From the NCBI GenBank assembly GCA_018340375.1, contig JAFFJZ010000009.1, positions 12,850,501-12,914,500 of the forward strand: 64,000 bases of DNA, read 5' to 3'. Below are positions 45,911-58,622 of the stretch, piece after piece. Origin of the DNA: Gonatopus flavifemur. Lineage: Eukaryota; Arthropoda; Insecta; Hymenoptera; Dryinidae. The notes under the pieces are model-generated. The model saw nothing but the letters and a program-made list of their open reading frames with translations. It did no database searches and was not told the origin of the DNA. The position numbers and the translations under genes are program-made. Within the stretch, counting starts at the first letter, position 1; every line of letters begins with the position of its first letter.

Positions 45911-48302
45911 AAATACGTAGAAAAAGTTCTTTGAACGTTCTGAAAACTTATCAGGAACATATTATACTGTTCACTACGGTTAACTCTCCTCCATACAGTT
46001 CGAAATTATCACAGATCCATATAGTTCGGGCTTCAGAGGCCCGGATATTGGAATATGAAGAACATAACACGGAAAAATTGGGAATTCATGAACTTGTCAT
46101 ACTTTATTTTTATGAATAATTCATTTTTTAACATTTCCTCTTGCCTTTGTCTTCTTACCGATAATTTTGTTCCCTAGAGGAGACATGTGGGAAGAAATGA
46201 TGATGGAAATAACAATCAATTGCTCAAAGGATTGACTTGATTTCCTACGGGGTCGGGACAACTTCCTTCTCCAAGCTCATCAAGCAGTCCGTCAATTCCT
46301 AAATTCATTCCGCCGTATCCAAATCCGTGGCGGGGTTGAGGCAACTTCAACTCAGTTGAATCAAACTATCCTTTTTCTCAGTGTATTTCTCCAGTCAGTT
46401 GATCAGTTGGCCAGGGGAAATACGATCGGGGTGGGGTTTGCTTTTCGGAATAAATTTTGCGATTAAAAAACAGTAGACTTTTGACTCACTTCAAAATTTG
46501 ACAAATTGAAAACTCAACTCATTATACTGTATCGCACAAAATGACAGTGACGAATCAATCATTCCTCGTAGAAAACAATTTAACAGGGAAAATACTGTGA
46601 TTACCTAAGTATACATACCTCTTTGACACATCGGAAAAAGTAATCAATGAAGATCGCTGACCGATTTAATCAACGCTTTTTGCCAGCTCAACATCCCTCC
46701 TCACCCTTTACAGGTGGATGGGAACTTCCGTTAACCATCCGATGATTATTAATGAGTGTAAAAATATACCAGGGGAGGATACATCACAATTCAGAAACAT
46801 AACGTGAAATGAAAATCAAATCACTTTTTAAAAATATGTTGGTAATTTCCCACTTTACAACACGATCATGTAATGATGAAAATACATATACACCAAATAT
46901 TGTAACAATATGATCAGAATAGGATCTTACTTTTCAGTGATTTCGTATGACAAATGAAGAGAGGACAGGCCAAGGGAGATACATTTCTAGCACTTTATCC
47001 TGAATTTCAGGAACATCATTGAAAGTTCTTAACTAAAACATGGTGCATCTCATACATTACGAAGTTATATATTATATTCCCCTCTTTGGAACAACATACT
47101 GTTCAATTTGCAGTATTTTTTTCGTTGCCGCAGAAATTACTTCTCAACTGAGAATCACCCGTATAGGCTGTAACAAGTTTTGCAAAGAATTTCTCATAAA
47201 TATTCGGCAATTCCGTGTACATCCATCAGGGAAGCCTTCAATTCCAAACAAAATTATTTGAAATTGTCCTGATCCTGCACACTGTTGCCGTATCGGGGTT
47301 ATCAATCTCGATTCGACGCAACGGAAATCCGTGTTATTCTATTGTACAAAGTCTTTCTTCTGCACAATTTTAATTCGGTACAGAAAACATACGCTGTTCT
47401 TTGAAAAACAATTCTCTTCCGAATGTAAACAACCCGGAACCTCATGTGTCGAAGTTTCATTGTGCAGAAAAACAACTCGGCTCTTTTATGTGGTGAATCG
47501 GGAGTGTGCAGAAGAAAAACTGTACAAAAAAAACAACTTGGATTTTTTTTATAGAACAGAGATTATGCAGAAAAATATTATGTAGAATGGAACGAGTCGG
47601 ATTTTTCTTGTGTCAAAAAGGGATTGTGTGGAAGGATATTGTGTGAAATATAACGATTTGACATCAGTATTTAGAGTCGGGCATGTGTAAGATAATTTTG
47701 TCTGAATTTGAAGCCTTCTTCATTCATTATAAAAACCTGAGGAAAGTAGTATTTTCATATCTTTCCGAGGGAAAATCCATCCATACATGGAAATCTCATT
47801 TCCCATTCGAAAGTTGGGAACGTTCCTATGCTCATGAATTGGAAATTCGAAATTTTTTTCCACAATGTGATATTTTTCATTATTCTCATTGATGAAATAC
47901 AATTCAGTACAAATGTTATGGAAATTCAGCATCAAAACTGGACATTTTCTGATCCTCTAAGTACTGGAATTTTTCAGTACACGAACTGAACTTTTCCAGG
48001 ACATGTATTGGAAAATCAATGCTGAAAATATTCACGAAAATTACGAAAAAGTTGCTCACACAAAGTGATTTTGCACGGTCCTTGTGCTTCAAGATGATTG
48101 AGAAACTTGATCATTCATATGCACTGAGAGAAATGGATTGGTGGAATACAGCATTGATTTTCATATTATTCAGTAGGATTATCAATTGCTGGAATATTAC
48201 TAATAGATCTTATAAGTTCATCCAAATTTACCCAACTTATGCAAAACTTTGATAATATGTTCAATGAATATTATCACAGGTTCAGTTTTGTAATCATTAC
48301 AT
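45911..48302. other. AT-rich stretch without a convincing gene
   Basis: Open frames of 60-100 codons occur (45811-46119, 47331-47585, 47683-47892, 48019-48252) but none has a recognisable domain or splice context. 47330-47640 repeats words such as TGTGCAGAAAA and CTCGG at irregular spacing. 47960-48020 has TACTGGAA/TTTTCAGTAC words. Confidence 0.4.
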
Positions 48303-48695
48303 CCCTAGTAAAAATGAATAATATAAGAACATACATAAAGCATATAGAAACCATACATGGTCATATATGACCATATATAATTCATAGGCAATCCATATTG
48401 AATCCGTGTATGATCATATATGGCCCATACAGAATCCATATATGACCTCTCGATGCAAGACTTTCCCATACATGTGAAAAAATTCTGTCACATATGAAAT
48501 ATTTTCCGTATATGGATTTTATATGGATTACATATGAGTCATATATGATCATATATGGATCACATATGGATTAAATATGGATTGTATATGATTCTGTGCA
48601 TTTTCATATATGAATCATACATGAATTTTATATGTATTATGTATGTATTATGTATGGATTATGTATGGGTCATATATGCTCGTTTTTCACTAGGG
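48303..48695. mobile_element. MITE with CCCTAGTAAAAATG ends, copy 1
   Basis: Ends CCCTAGTAAAAATGA and the inverse CGTTTTTCACTAGGG, flanked by AT on both sides. The interior is made of CATATATG/ATATGGATT words in alternating orientation. About 95% alike by eye to copy 2. Confidence 0.85.
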
Positions 48696-49960
48696 ATATT
48701 CAAAAAGGATGTACAACGATATTTCTTATAAACTACAGTAAACACTCCATCAATTGATAGTCTCATGATGTGAGAAATAATAGTGTCACATAACTACGAA
48801 TAATAACTCCATCAAAAAGTAAAATATTTGAATACCTTGTAGCTTTCATTCCTACTTGGGAAATTATTTTCCCCAGATTACTGAGCAATGTTCAATATAA
48901 ACATTATATATTCATGTAGCTTTGTTGTGCGTACCTCTATCGTATATAAATATGTATTGTCTACGACACGTATTTTAGAAACATTAGTGAACTTTCAAGA
49001 ACATTCTTGTTTTCATATTTTCCAGTGATTGGTTCGTAACCTTTTGAATACAGATTACTGTCTAGTTCACTGAAATCTGCGCTCATCCTCACTACCACCT
49101 ACTCTAGATCAACGCTTGTGCGCTCTCACAGTATTTCGCCGCAGGAAGATTTGCTTAATTTTGTTTTGTACCGAAATCACGTACCGAAAGAATAGAGTTG
49201 GTCTAACATCTTATTGAAACTTGAGCCAATTGTTTCATTACATATTACGCAATATTAGGTTTATTTAAAACCCATATAACACAAAAATTCCACCTGTCTT
49301 CATATAGAATTCTTTATGGATTCTCAGAATCCAAAGAGTATTGAATATGAATTCTCTCTGAACTGTATTGCTGTCTAGGGGTTTTTAGAACATGATTTGA
49401 AACACTGAAAAAATGCTGTACCGAGAGATATTTCAAATAAACTCACGCATTTTTGCGTACATTATTCACAAAAAGTTGATTTGAGTCCTAGCGCTTGTGT
49501 CACATTAATGCAATTATTATTATTTGTGTTAGGGAATCGATCTTTTGAAATTGATATTCAATTATTGAATCCATTAGAATTTCACCTTCCTCACTGCATT
49601 ATATTGGTTGATCAAATATGCCGCAAAAATCAACAAGTCGACCATTATATTTCAATAAATTGTGATGGGTATTTCCTGAACCCATACACAAAGGCGCATA
49701 AGGTGTTGAGTGCCTCCACGACACCCGTCGTGGATATTTATTACCAACAGCGGCACCTGAAATATATTGAAGGAGAACAAGTAATATGTCCACGATGATT
49801 ATGAAGGGGTCAAGGGATAAGGGGAAGCTCAGGGAGAGGGGGTGGGTTGAATTTAATTAACAAAAAATGTAAAATCTCGAATTGAGGTTGAACACGTGTT
49901 ACCACGTATACATATATTTTGATAATTTCATAAAAATTACACGACCTGGTCGTGGGAGAA
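48696..49960. other. AT-rich stretch; one unassigned 105-codon frame
   Basis: The frame at 49481-49798 (plus) begins MSPSACVTLMQLLLFVLGN, which looks like a signal peptide or membrane segment, and has a few Cys/His residues. I do not recognise it and see no supporting splice sites, so it stays unassigned. Confidence 0.3.
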
Positions 49961-51080
49961 GGCGATACAATAGTGATTGAACTTGTAAAAGAAGTCAAGG
50001 GAACACAGGGAAACGAGAAAATACGGAGGGCACGACCGCGAGGGACAACTCTACACGGACAAAGCCGTTCACATTAATCAAACAAAGGGAGGACTCAGGG
50101 AAACCGCGACCATAAAATAGTACACGAGAGCGGGCTGAATCGGACGAAGGGGTGATTCTAGGGAACAAACACTACGGGCGAAGGGGAATTCAAACGAGGG
50201 AGCACGTGGAGGATGCCACGAGAAGGAAAACTTTGACCCGATACTTCATCGAAAGAATCCACCACACTGGCACTCTCACTCCGGAACAATAATTTGGCGG
50301 ATGCGGATGCCAATGTTTGATCCAGATTCAAGCCCCGGTGGCACCGTACACTCACCGTATTCCAAATCTCTCGAACGAAACTCTTTGTACGCGTCGCCGT
50401 GGCTCGGTCACATAAGAAGTGAGAATCCAAGATGGCCTTCTCTTCTTCTTAACCGACGGGTGAGTTCGCAAAATGATACATGGAACCCCGTCGGTGCCTT
50501 CCCGTTGGAGCCGGCCTGTTGAGCCCGTTTCATTGGTTCAGGCGGTGATAGTCTCTGATTGGTCGTTGGGTGAGTGTCTGTATAGGTGGGACGGGGGTTC
50601 TGTCCTTCTCCAATTGGCTGATTTTTCTCGTGTGAGAGTGACGGGAAGTGTCGGGGTTCGGGTCGTCTCTCTCGTCCGTCTCTTCTTCTCTTCTAGGGGC
50701 ATATCGAACGGCGCACGCGTCCTGCTTCTTCCCTTCGGGTTGACCGCCTTGGCGAGAGGGCGATAGAGGGCGTTTCTTCCTCCGCTGTTGGTCGGCCTGG
50801 GGTGAGAGAAGATGGACTCCCGTGATCGGTGGATCGTCCTCCGGTGGTAAGGGACCGCCGTATCACCTCGAGGCAGATGGCGTTGTCTCCTCGGGGCAGG
50901 AAACCTCGACAAATCATAGAAGGACAGGGATTAGAGGAGGACGGGATTGGTTGAGGAGGGGAAATGTGTTCCCGATTCTCATGTGAGCGAGCGACAGCAG
51001 TGTTCTCTCTAGCGAACTAAAGTGCGCGCAGATGACATGATAACTTTGGCGATGGTGCGCGGCGCCACCTCGCGATTCTC
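49961..51080. promoter_or_regulatory. GC-rich, CpG-rich island with several CCAAT boxes
   Basis: The base composition changes abruptly from about one-third G+C to well over half, with many CG dinucleotides. CCAAT-type motifs occur repeatedly (CATTGGTTC 50533, GATTGGTCG 50558, CCAATTGGCTG 50612, GATTGGTTG 50945). Frames on both strands are Arg/Pro/Ser-rich and match nothing known. This could be a promoter, a 5' leader, or the LTR/leader of a retroelement. I see no downstream gene that would settle it. Confidence 0.4.
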
Positions 51081-52061
51081 TTTGTGACGAGATATCACGT
51101 CACAAAAAAAGGATCGAAATATTTGACAGGCATAATGGTGAAATTTTACTAAACTACTTAGTGAGGATTCGTTCAACCGAATTTACGTACTTCTCTATAT
51201 TGTAAAGTGATGGACAATATTTTATTGCGTAGCTTATACTCCGATGTATATAAAATAATCCTTTTTTCTCTCAATATCGCGTGGTATATTAGATATGGGA
51301 TGATTATAATTGAGAAGAAAGGAACGTTTATCTGAAATCCCCATGTGTCACTCAATTATCATACTTTTCAATAACTATAACTGGAATTTTGGTAATGTTT
51401 ATATAATCTCTTCTCTCAGTGTGGATGGACAGACAGTCATACTAAACTTCCGTGTTTTGAACCTACACTACTTCTACCTGCCTACCAACTGGAACCAAAG
51501 ACCTAACCGTTGAGCCATAGCACGACATGCTGGAAGGCCAGCTCAAGTTACTACATATGCTTCATATTTAGAATACACAAAGGAATAAGTCTTCGAAAAA
51601 TCTCATATATCAATTCCATTTGCTACAATCACAATTATTATTCAAAATCTCAATCAGGAAATTTTTAATGTACAGACATGGAATTTTTCCTGTCAGAATG
51701 ACGAAGGCCAATAGAATTGTGAAATTTCAGTGCAACAGTGATTAAATTCCAACATAACTGGAACATTCCATTGCATAGCAACTGGAAAATTCCATCACAC
51801 GACCCGAAAATTACAGTTCAAAACCTGTATAATTCCAGTATACCAACGATTAGGTTCTTTTTCTGAATTCGAATTTTTTTCCAAGTCCTTATTGAGGGGA
51901 TACTTTTTTCTGGTGCACAAGAACTGTAAAATTGTAGTACGAGCCAGTAAAATTTCCGTGAAATCATGGCAAAATTTAAGGGAATACCAGCAGCCCCTGA
52001 CGATGCACCCCGAGCCAAATTTCTCCTGACAAATTATTAGGAAATGAAGCAAGAGAAGGAA
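51081..52061. other. Unassigned, with CCAGTA/TACTGGAA-rich segment
   Basis: From about 51650 to 52010 the words AATTCCAGT, CCAGTA and TGGAAAATTCC recur in both orientations, as they do at 52220-52420. This looks like a decayed repeat. A weak A-box-like TGGCTCAACGG (minus, near 51515) has no matching B box. Confidence 0.35.
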
Positions 52062-52120
52062 AATATCGCTCTGTACAGACCACCTTTATTGATCGAAGAA
52101 GGTCTGTACAGAGCGATATT
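52062..52120. other. Perfect 20-bp hairpin, 19-nt loop
   Basis: AATATCGCTCTGTACAGACC (52062-52081) and its exact inverse (52101-52120) are separated by 19 bases. Outside the perfect stem, purine-rich left and pyrimidine-rich right flanks allow weaker pairing for about 15 further bases. The size is right for a microRNA precursor or a short foldback remnant. The sequence alone cannot decide. Confidence 0.5.
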
Positions 52121-52763
52121 TCTATTTCATCTCTTTGTTTTCGAGTAATTGACCAGAATAATTTTGTTTGTGTCCTTTTCTAACCAATGGGTCTGATTGC
52201 ATCTTCAGGGGTCGCTGGTATCACGTTTAAGTACACAATCTCAAACTTGAAAATTCCAGTACAAGGACTGAATTTTCAGTTATGCTTGGTAAATTTTCAG
52301 TATCGTACCAACAAAATTTCTGTACATGTACTGGAATATCCGAATTCCAGTACTAACACTGAAAATTTCCAGTGCAGGTGCACAGTTAATTTCCAGTTTT
52401 CTTTTCACAGTGTAATTAACCACGATAATCGCATGAATTCACTACAAACCCGGATTGCAGACAGCTCTACAGCCGATCAGTGAGGTCACGTAAGGGAAAT
52501 TGTGTTCCATGTTTATGATGTTGGTCCAAGGACTGAAGAATACATGCATCCATTGTAGATAACAAAGAAAGAATAGATATTGTTCCTTATGCTTGATTAT
52601 GTCTTTGTATGGAACATATCAGAAATTTTTATCATACGTTTGACTATATAAATTGTATATGTTGCCCGTGGCAGATAAAGCTCATGGAATATATTTCGGT
52701 AGGAATTGGGGAACTTTCTTCTACTCATGTTCTGCGCAAATTATTATAATGATACGTTTCGGG
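52121..52763. other. Unassigned, CCAGTA-type repeat words
   Basis: Continuation of the TTCCAGTAC/TACTGGAA-rich patch to about 52420, then AT-rich sequence. No gene seen. Confidence 0.35.
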
Positions 52764-52881
52764 CCATGTGGAAGGAATGTCCAAAAATGTATACAATTGT
52801 ACACAAATTGTATAAAAACCGTATACAATTGTATAAAATTGTGTACAATTGTATACAATTCCGGACATTTTTTCCACATGG
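52764..52881. mobile_element. Short MITE with CCATGTGGAA ends, copy 1
   Basis: Ends CCATGTGGAAGGAATGTCC and the inverse GGACATTTTTTCCACATGG. The interior is tandem ATACAATTGTA/TTGTATA. 118 bp, palindromic. Confidence 0.75.
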
Positions 52882-53224
52882 AAGTATATCACAAATAAAA
52901 TTCAAAAGGTGATTTCATACCCTCTCACTACTTTGTTGACAGTTCATGATATATCAATATATACAATACGCTGAGAGAAAAATCTAGTTTTCATAACCAG
53001 AGCAGGTAGTTGATTTTGGTCTTTGCCAATTTATGTACTCACCACAAGTAGATTTATGTGAATCCACCCTGTTCTTCTAGTTATCTTAACCAAATTTCAG
53101 ATCACTTCAACTATGTATCCTTGACCATGCGAGTACCGTTTTTATCATCATATTGCTCTTTTCCTAGCACACTGACAGGGAAAAATATGAATTCGCTGTG
53201 ACACCCCCTCATTTTTTTCATCTC

Positions 53225-53395
53225 GTGTCTTTCGTTACTACAGCTGAAGTAATTGCTGCCACAGTTTGTGGTTATAGCTGCAAGAATTCATAGTTCGCAC
53301 AGACTGTCATATTTGTATGTCCACAAAATTTAGCTATGATGATTTTGCTGGGACAGCTTCATTTCTCGCTGTCACAGCTAAAACGCGAGCTGCGT
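53225..53395. repeat. GCTGCCACAG/CTGTGGC-rich repeat patch
   Basis: The words GCTGCCACAG, AGCTGCA, GGACAGCT and GCTGTCACAGCT recur in both orientations, like the patch at 17690-17890. Probably the same decayed repeat family. Confidence 0.5.
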
Positions 53396-53436
53396 ATGTA
53401 AACAGAGCTCTCGTAGCTAATTCTTGGCTTTCCAAC

Positions 53437-53535
53437 CCATGTGGACAAAATGCCCAAAAATGTATACAATTTCACACAAATTGTATACAAATCGTATACA
53501 ATTGTATAAAGTTTTGCACATTTTTTTCCACATGG
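53437..53535. mobile_element. Short MITE with CCATGTGGA ends, copy 2
   Basis: Ends CCATGTGGACAAAATG and the inverse TTTTTTTCCACATGG, interior ATACAATT repeats. 99 bp. Confidence 0.7.
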
Positions 53536-55247
53536 AAAATACTAGCTGTGAAGAAGGAACATGCAATTCTGGTTAGGTAAGTATATTTTCCATTCATTTT
53601 ACTTCATTTCAAATCAGTTCCAAGATTGAACCTTACCTATAACTCACAAGCATTTTCATCTTCTGAGAACCTGATTTTACTGTATAGATCATACCGAAGT
53701 GTGTCATTTTTTCTCCACGTTTCGAAATACCTTTAATCTAAAAAAGGAACTTCGAGGAGTAAGATCTACTTCAATCCCGAATACAAGCTGACTTTGAGAC
53801 GCACGCAAAAGTAATCCTCACTGAGGGAGAATTTTTGAAAGATCTTCAACTTCGTATGGTTGATATGAAAGAAGTAGTCTGTTTTCAAAGAAAAACATGA
53901 CCTACGAGATTTACATATTTGAATTGATTTTATAAAAATGTTGTTGCGAACCTTTTCCAAGGTTTCTGTTTCCTATTTTGTATACTTTCGCCGTTGACAT
54001 CAGGCACCTTTTGAGGCGTTTCCTTACAATTTTGAATGGAAATTCAACATCTTCAAGTACGTCTTTGCATTTCGTGTTCAACATCCGACACGCATATTGA
54101 AGTTTTTTAAAATACATTTCGTACGTTAAAATATTAATCCCATAACCGATGCATATAAACTCCGACGTGCAGATCCTCAAATATGGATGGATAAAGAGAA
54201 TCAGTATTTACGAATCGTGCGAACTCATAAGCCTCGAATTGTTCGATGCGTATAAGCGAGTTTATAAATTGCCATGGCAAGTGGGAACGGTAGTGTTGCG
54301 AACGATAGAAGGGGTTATCTCTCCCTTGGTCCTGAGGATACACCGTCTACGTCCGAAAGTGTACATAGTTCCGCACCCTACTGCGTATACATATCCTTTG
54401 ACGAAGTGAATTGAATTAAATGACCCGATCACAAAGCGAGACCAACTCGGGATACCTAATGATGCTGTCGGGAGGGATCAAGTAATAAACTGATTCAGAC
54501 ATCCTTTGTTCCTCATTTCAATTACGCGCACGAGAAACGGAGGAGGAGTCTATTTGCGCATATCGCCTTCGTAATATATCAACGTATAATCTTATCGAAC
54601 TGTCACGGCCCTTGATCATTTCCTAAAATTCATCAAATATTCTTCGAGATTCGATGATCCATTGAATCATTCCTCTCAATTATTGACTTTTCGATTGAGG
54701 AACACTGTTTTCTTCGTTATCCCAGAGGAGAAGGTCGATGAATAGAAAATCGTTGTATAGAAACTTATGCAAAGTGTTAGATTCCCGCTGACCAAGAATT
54801 ATAGAACTGCATGCTAAACACGAGGTCTTCGAGGAAGTTTTACGTTGTTTTGCCAGGTGAGCAGTTTATTATGAGAGCTTGGATAAGGAAAATAATCAAT
54901 TCATGCATATGAGAAGTTCCAATCTTACAATCGCATAATCCTTGGCTGCACTTTTTGCAAATATAAAGCTATATCTCAATTACTCGACATTAGTTTTCAT
55001 AACATCTGCCGTAAATTGAACTTTAAGGTGGATCTCGTCACACGAAACCATTAAACATCGCCCTTACGCCTGATGCGTCGATGTTTCTGAATATGATCTC
55101 GACTCTTAGACTCAACTTTCATTATCCAAATCTCTTGTAGAATAAAGGTTCTTTATCATGTGAGAGAGAGTCTAACTCGGACCGTGTTCTAAGTTGGACC
55201 CTCCCATACAAAAATTTTTGAGCTTCGCCAATGCTGACAATAAAATA
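53536..55247. other. Unassigned, one charged 90-codon frame on minus strand
   Basis: The minus frame 53911-54180 (Lys/Arg-rich, including CRMLNTKCKDVLEDVEFPFK) is protein-like but isolated and unrecognised. The rest is AT-rich without visible structure. Confidence 0.3.
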
Positions 55248-55628
55248 CCCTAGTAAAAATGAATCATATAAGAACATACATAAAGCATATAGAACCATAC
55301 ATGGTCATATATGACCATATATAATTCATACGCAATCCATATTGAATCCGTATATGATCATATATGGCCCATACAGAATCCATATATAACCTTTCGATGC
55401 AAGACTTTCCCATACATGTGAAAAAATTCTGTCACATATGAAATATTTTTCGTATATGGATTTTATATGGATTATATATGAGTCATATATGATCATATAT
55501 GGATCACATATGAATTAAATATGGATTGTATATGATTCTATGCATTTTCATATATGAATCATATATGAATTTTATATGTATTATGTATGGATTATGTATG
55601 GGTCATATATGTTCGTTCTTCACTAGGG
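55248..55628. mobile_element. MITE with CCCTAGTAAAAATG ends, copy 2
   Basis: Same family and orientation as 48303-48695, 381 bp, flanked by TA on both sides (55246-55247, 55629-55630). Confidence 0.85.
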
Positions 55629-56789
55629 TATAGCTTGGCGTAATATTGAATGACAGACAAGGCTTGGCAATCTATAAATCTTCAATGTTGATTAACAATA
55701 AATACAATGTTGCACCGATGTCGGTGTTCGACGGATTTCGATTGTCAGCCTATTATTGTAGCACAATTGCGCCAAGCTCGGCTCTTGCTTGGCTGATCCT
55801 TGGCCTGACATTAACTGAACGATAGATTCCATTCAACGTCAGGATCATTCAACATGTGGTTCAATATTGCCCCAAACTTTGGCCTAGTTTCGGTGGAAAT
55901 TAGCTTTCAATGTAGCGCCGATCATTGGTAATGACTCAATATTGGCAACATATATAATATTTTTGCTACGTCACTAATCAAGTGTTTCTCGCGAGTGGTG
56001 AAACGCGTATACAAAGAATATATAAGGCTGAAGTAAGTCTTTGTAAGGACAGTCAATCGCTCTTTACTATGAGTCCCACTAGAGCTAACATACATTGTGT
56101 CTACTTCTCATGGCAAAATTCACCGACAAAGGACGCCGAGTTGTTCACAAATAAATGAGGGAAAAACAATAAGACTTCAAACAACATATGTCAGGAATTG
56201 CGAAATGCGCATACTTTTTATGTATTTCTGGGTTAAATATTTTTTACTTTGATCATTGGCGCAGCATTGGCAAACAAAATTTCCAATTGTTTGCCAATGA
56301 TGGTATATTTTATTGCCATTGTTTCATCGATGATGGGACTTCATTGGAAAAACACGTAGGTAAATCATAAAATGATGTGATCATTCCAGGTTTGCGCCAT
56401 GCTTGGTTGCCAAGCCTCGGCCATACTTCATCTACGTCGCACCATGCTAGCGCCAATTGTAGATTTCTATATGGGCTCTTATGTTTTTCGAAGACTTCCA
56501 ACTCAATCAGCATACCCGGTGTATCCATAGATACATCATTTGGTACTGATCATTTTTCATTAGGTTGACAAATATCAATCTGTATTAACCTCTCTTACAG
56601 ACAACGATTTGTTTCCAGTATTGCTGCGAAAACGTTTGTATCTTCAAAAAACTCATACAAATTGTGTTTTTCATCATCAATTCGGATGGAGTGTGAATAT
56701 TCTTAGATCAGTGTTCACCACTTTGTCTGAGGATATATCCATTTTAGTGATTGAATGTTGTGAGTTTGAAGATGTTCGATTCGAAACTA
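55629..56789. other. Unassigned stretch with GCCAA-type repeat words
   Basis: TTGGC/GCCAA words recur between 55635 and 55945 and again near 56255-56460 (e.g. CTTGGCAAT, GGCTTGGCA, CAATATTGGCAAC), suggesting decayed tandem or palindromic repeats. No gene is recognised. Confidence 0.35.
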
Positions 56790-57010
56790 CACGGAGAGAA
56801 ATTTGTAGTTAAATGTACTATGTTATTATTGTTCCCGAGGAACAGACTGAACTATGACGGGTTCCCCCATAAAACATAGTAAATATGATCAGCATTCTAT
56901 TGTTGTACCATAGTAAAAATATGCCCTCCATAGTAAAATCCGACAGAATTCAGTCTGTTCCTCGGGAACAATAATAACATAGTAAATTTAACTACAAATT
57001 TCTCTCCGTG
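56790..57010. mobile_element. MITE, CACGGAG ends, TA duplication
   Basis: Ends CACGGAGAGAAATTTGTAGT and the inverse ACTACAAATTTCTCTCCGTG, flanked by TA. Arms stay paired for about 65 bases (TTATTATTGTTCCCGAGGAA and its inverse). Confidence 0.88.
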
Positions 57011-57049
57011 TAAGAGAGATGTTGTGTTCCAACTCGGACCAACAACTTC

Positions 57050-57105
57050 CCATGTGGAAAAAATGTATACAATTGTATAGATTTTTGGAGATTTTTTCCA
57101 CATGT
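57050..57105. mobile_element. Short MITE with CCATGTGGAA ends, copy 3
   Basis: CCATGTGGAAAAAATG ... TTTTTTCCACATG with one ATACAATTGTAT unit inside. The shortest of the three copies. Confidence 0.65.
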
Positions 57106-58622
57106 GTTGGGCCTCCATTTGGTCATATTTGTGATAATGTCGAAACGCAAATTTGTAAATTCAGAGGCACAGTGCAGACAGCACTGAGACGTTCTTCGGA
57201 CGATCAGAAAACTTACTTGGTCACAAGAAGAACGTTCAAAAAATGTTCCAGGACGTTTTGAAAATGTCGCATAGACATTCCACGGATGTACGAATGTCCG
57301 GTATAGTCTTATTCAGATTTCCATGGAACGTTTATGAAACATGTTAAATGAGAATTTATTAAAGATCAAACTTGTGCCAAATCTTTCAATATTCTCCATT
57401 CCGAGGAGATGCAAATGAATTGCGGCGAAGCCTGTGTCGATAGATTTGATAAATTACATTTGCATCTCTTGAATACATTGCAGATAGTGAAATTTTGTTT
57501 CGCGTCAATTTTGAGGTTATGTGAATCTTAATATATTGACTTAATTCTTGATAACTTACATTCTGCCAATAGTTTTGGAACTTCTGGAAAGGAATCTTTC
57601 CAAATATTCAATACAAAACATATTTTTATGGTTGTTTGGTAATCTTTTCCCTAGTGAAACTACACGGAAAAAAATGATATAGTTAGGATAACTGAAAACA
57701 ATTGGCTATTGGTGAGTTGGTTGTGAGAACTATTCGTTTAGGCGAGATAACTTTTGTACGGTCACTTCATCTCGATAGGTTTGGTTATGGTGTTGATATA
57801 ATACGGTAAGACTCGTTCGATTATGATATGTTATGATAACCAAATGGATGGGTATAGTAACCAAATTAATTCCTTCATCTCAATGGGTTGGATTTATTTC
57901 TGAGATTTTTAGCTGTTTTTATAAATTTGATTGGAAATGCAAAAAACATCCTGTAAGAAACCATTTCCTAGACTTTTCATTAGACTACTTCCCATACATT
58001 TTCCTAGGCGTTTCCCTAGACGTTTTCTTAGACTTCCGCACAGATAAAATCTAGTTTTTGCCAAGGAAAAAAACATACATTTATGGTGTTTCTATCTAAA
58101 AAAAACAGTGCTGATTCAATGTAATACAAGAAAAAAAAAATGCATAAAGAATTCTTATAATGAAAAAATATTCCGCTCCTGTACCTGGAATCGTTCTCAG
58201 GTTTTCTCGATCACGAAGTCAGTGACTTGCTAACGAGCCATGAATCATGTAATTATTCAAACGCGGTTCCATCACTAGTAAACATTGGAGCGCTTTCTTA
58301 GCGTTTCTTATGGAACACCCAACCGATTCCACCTATCCCCTCTCTTATTTATTTTCTATTCATAATGATGGAAAACCATGTGCACTCAATGTCGATACAT
58401 ACAATGATTTCAATTTCCATGATCCAACCGCCAGAGAGCCGGTGGAACTTTCAATAGCAACGAGAAGGTGTCCGCGTGCGCACTCTCATTTGCTCTCGGA
58501 CTCGGTCGGTAAACGCGTATCTTCTTGGTAGTAAATTGTTTGTGGTTTTATTCGCAAGACGAAAAATTTTCTGTTCAAAATTGAAAGAGATAATACCAGT
58601 GCTATTTTATCAGTGCTTCAAA
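57106..58622. other. Upstream of the SAM-domain gene; probable promoter and 5' leader
   Basis: Mostly AT-rich. From about 58440 to 58530 CG dinucleotides become common (GTGTCCGCGTGCGCACTC, CTCGGTCGGTAAACGCG), which would suit a transcription start for the gene beginning at 58623. A lone CACGGAAAAAAATG at 57664 with a TA before it may be one end of a broken CAC-type MITE. No other gene is seen. Confidence 0.4.

Noticed and set aside
50538..50912. 124-codon Arg/Pro-rich minus-strand frame in the GC-rich island
   Set aside because: Long frames are expected by chance in GC-rich DNA, several overlap on both strands, and none has a recognisable domain.
51500..51545. tRNA or SINE on the minus strand near 51515
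   Set aside because: An A-box-like TGGCTCAACGG exists, but the downstream GGTTCCAGT is not a convincing B box and no cloverleaf forms.
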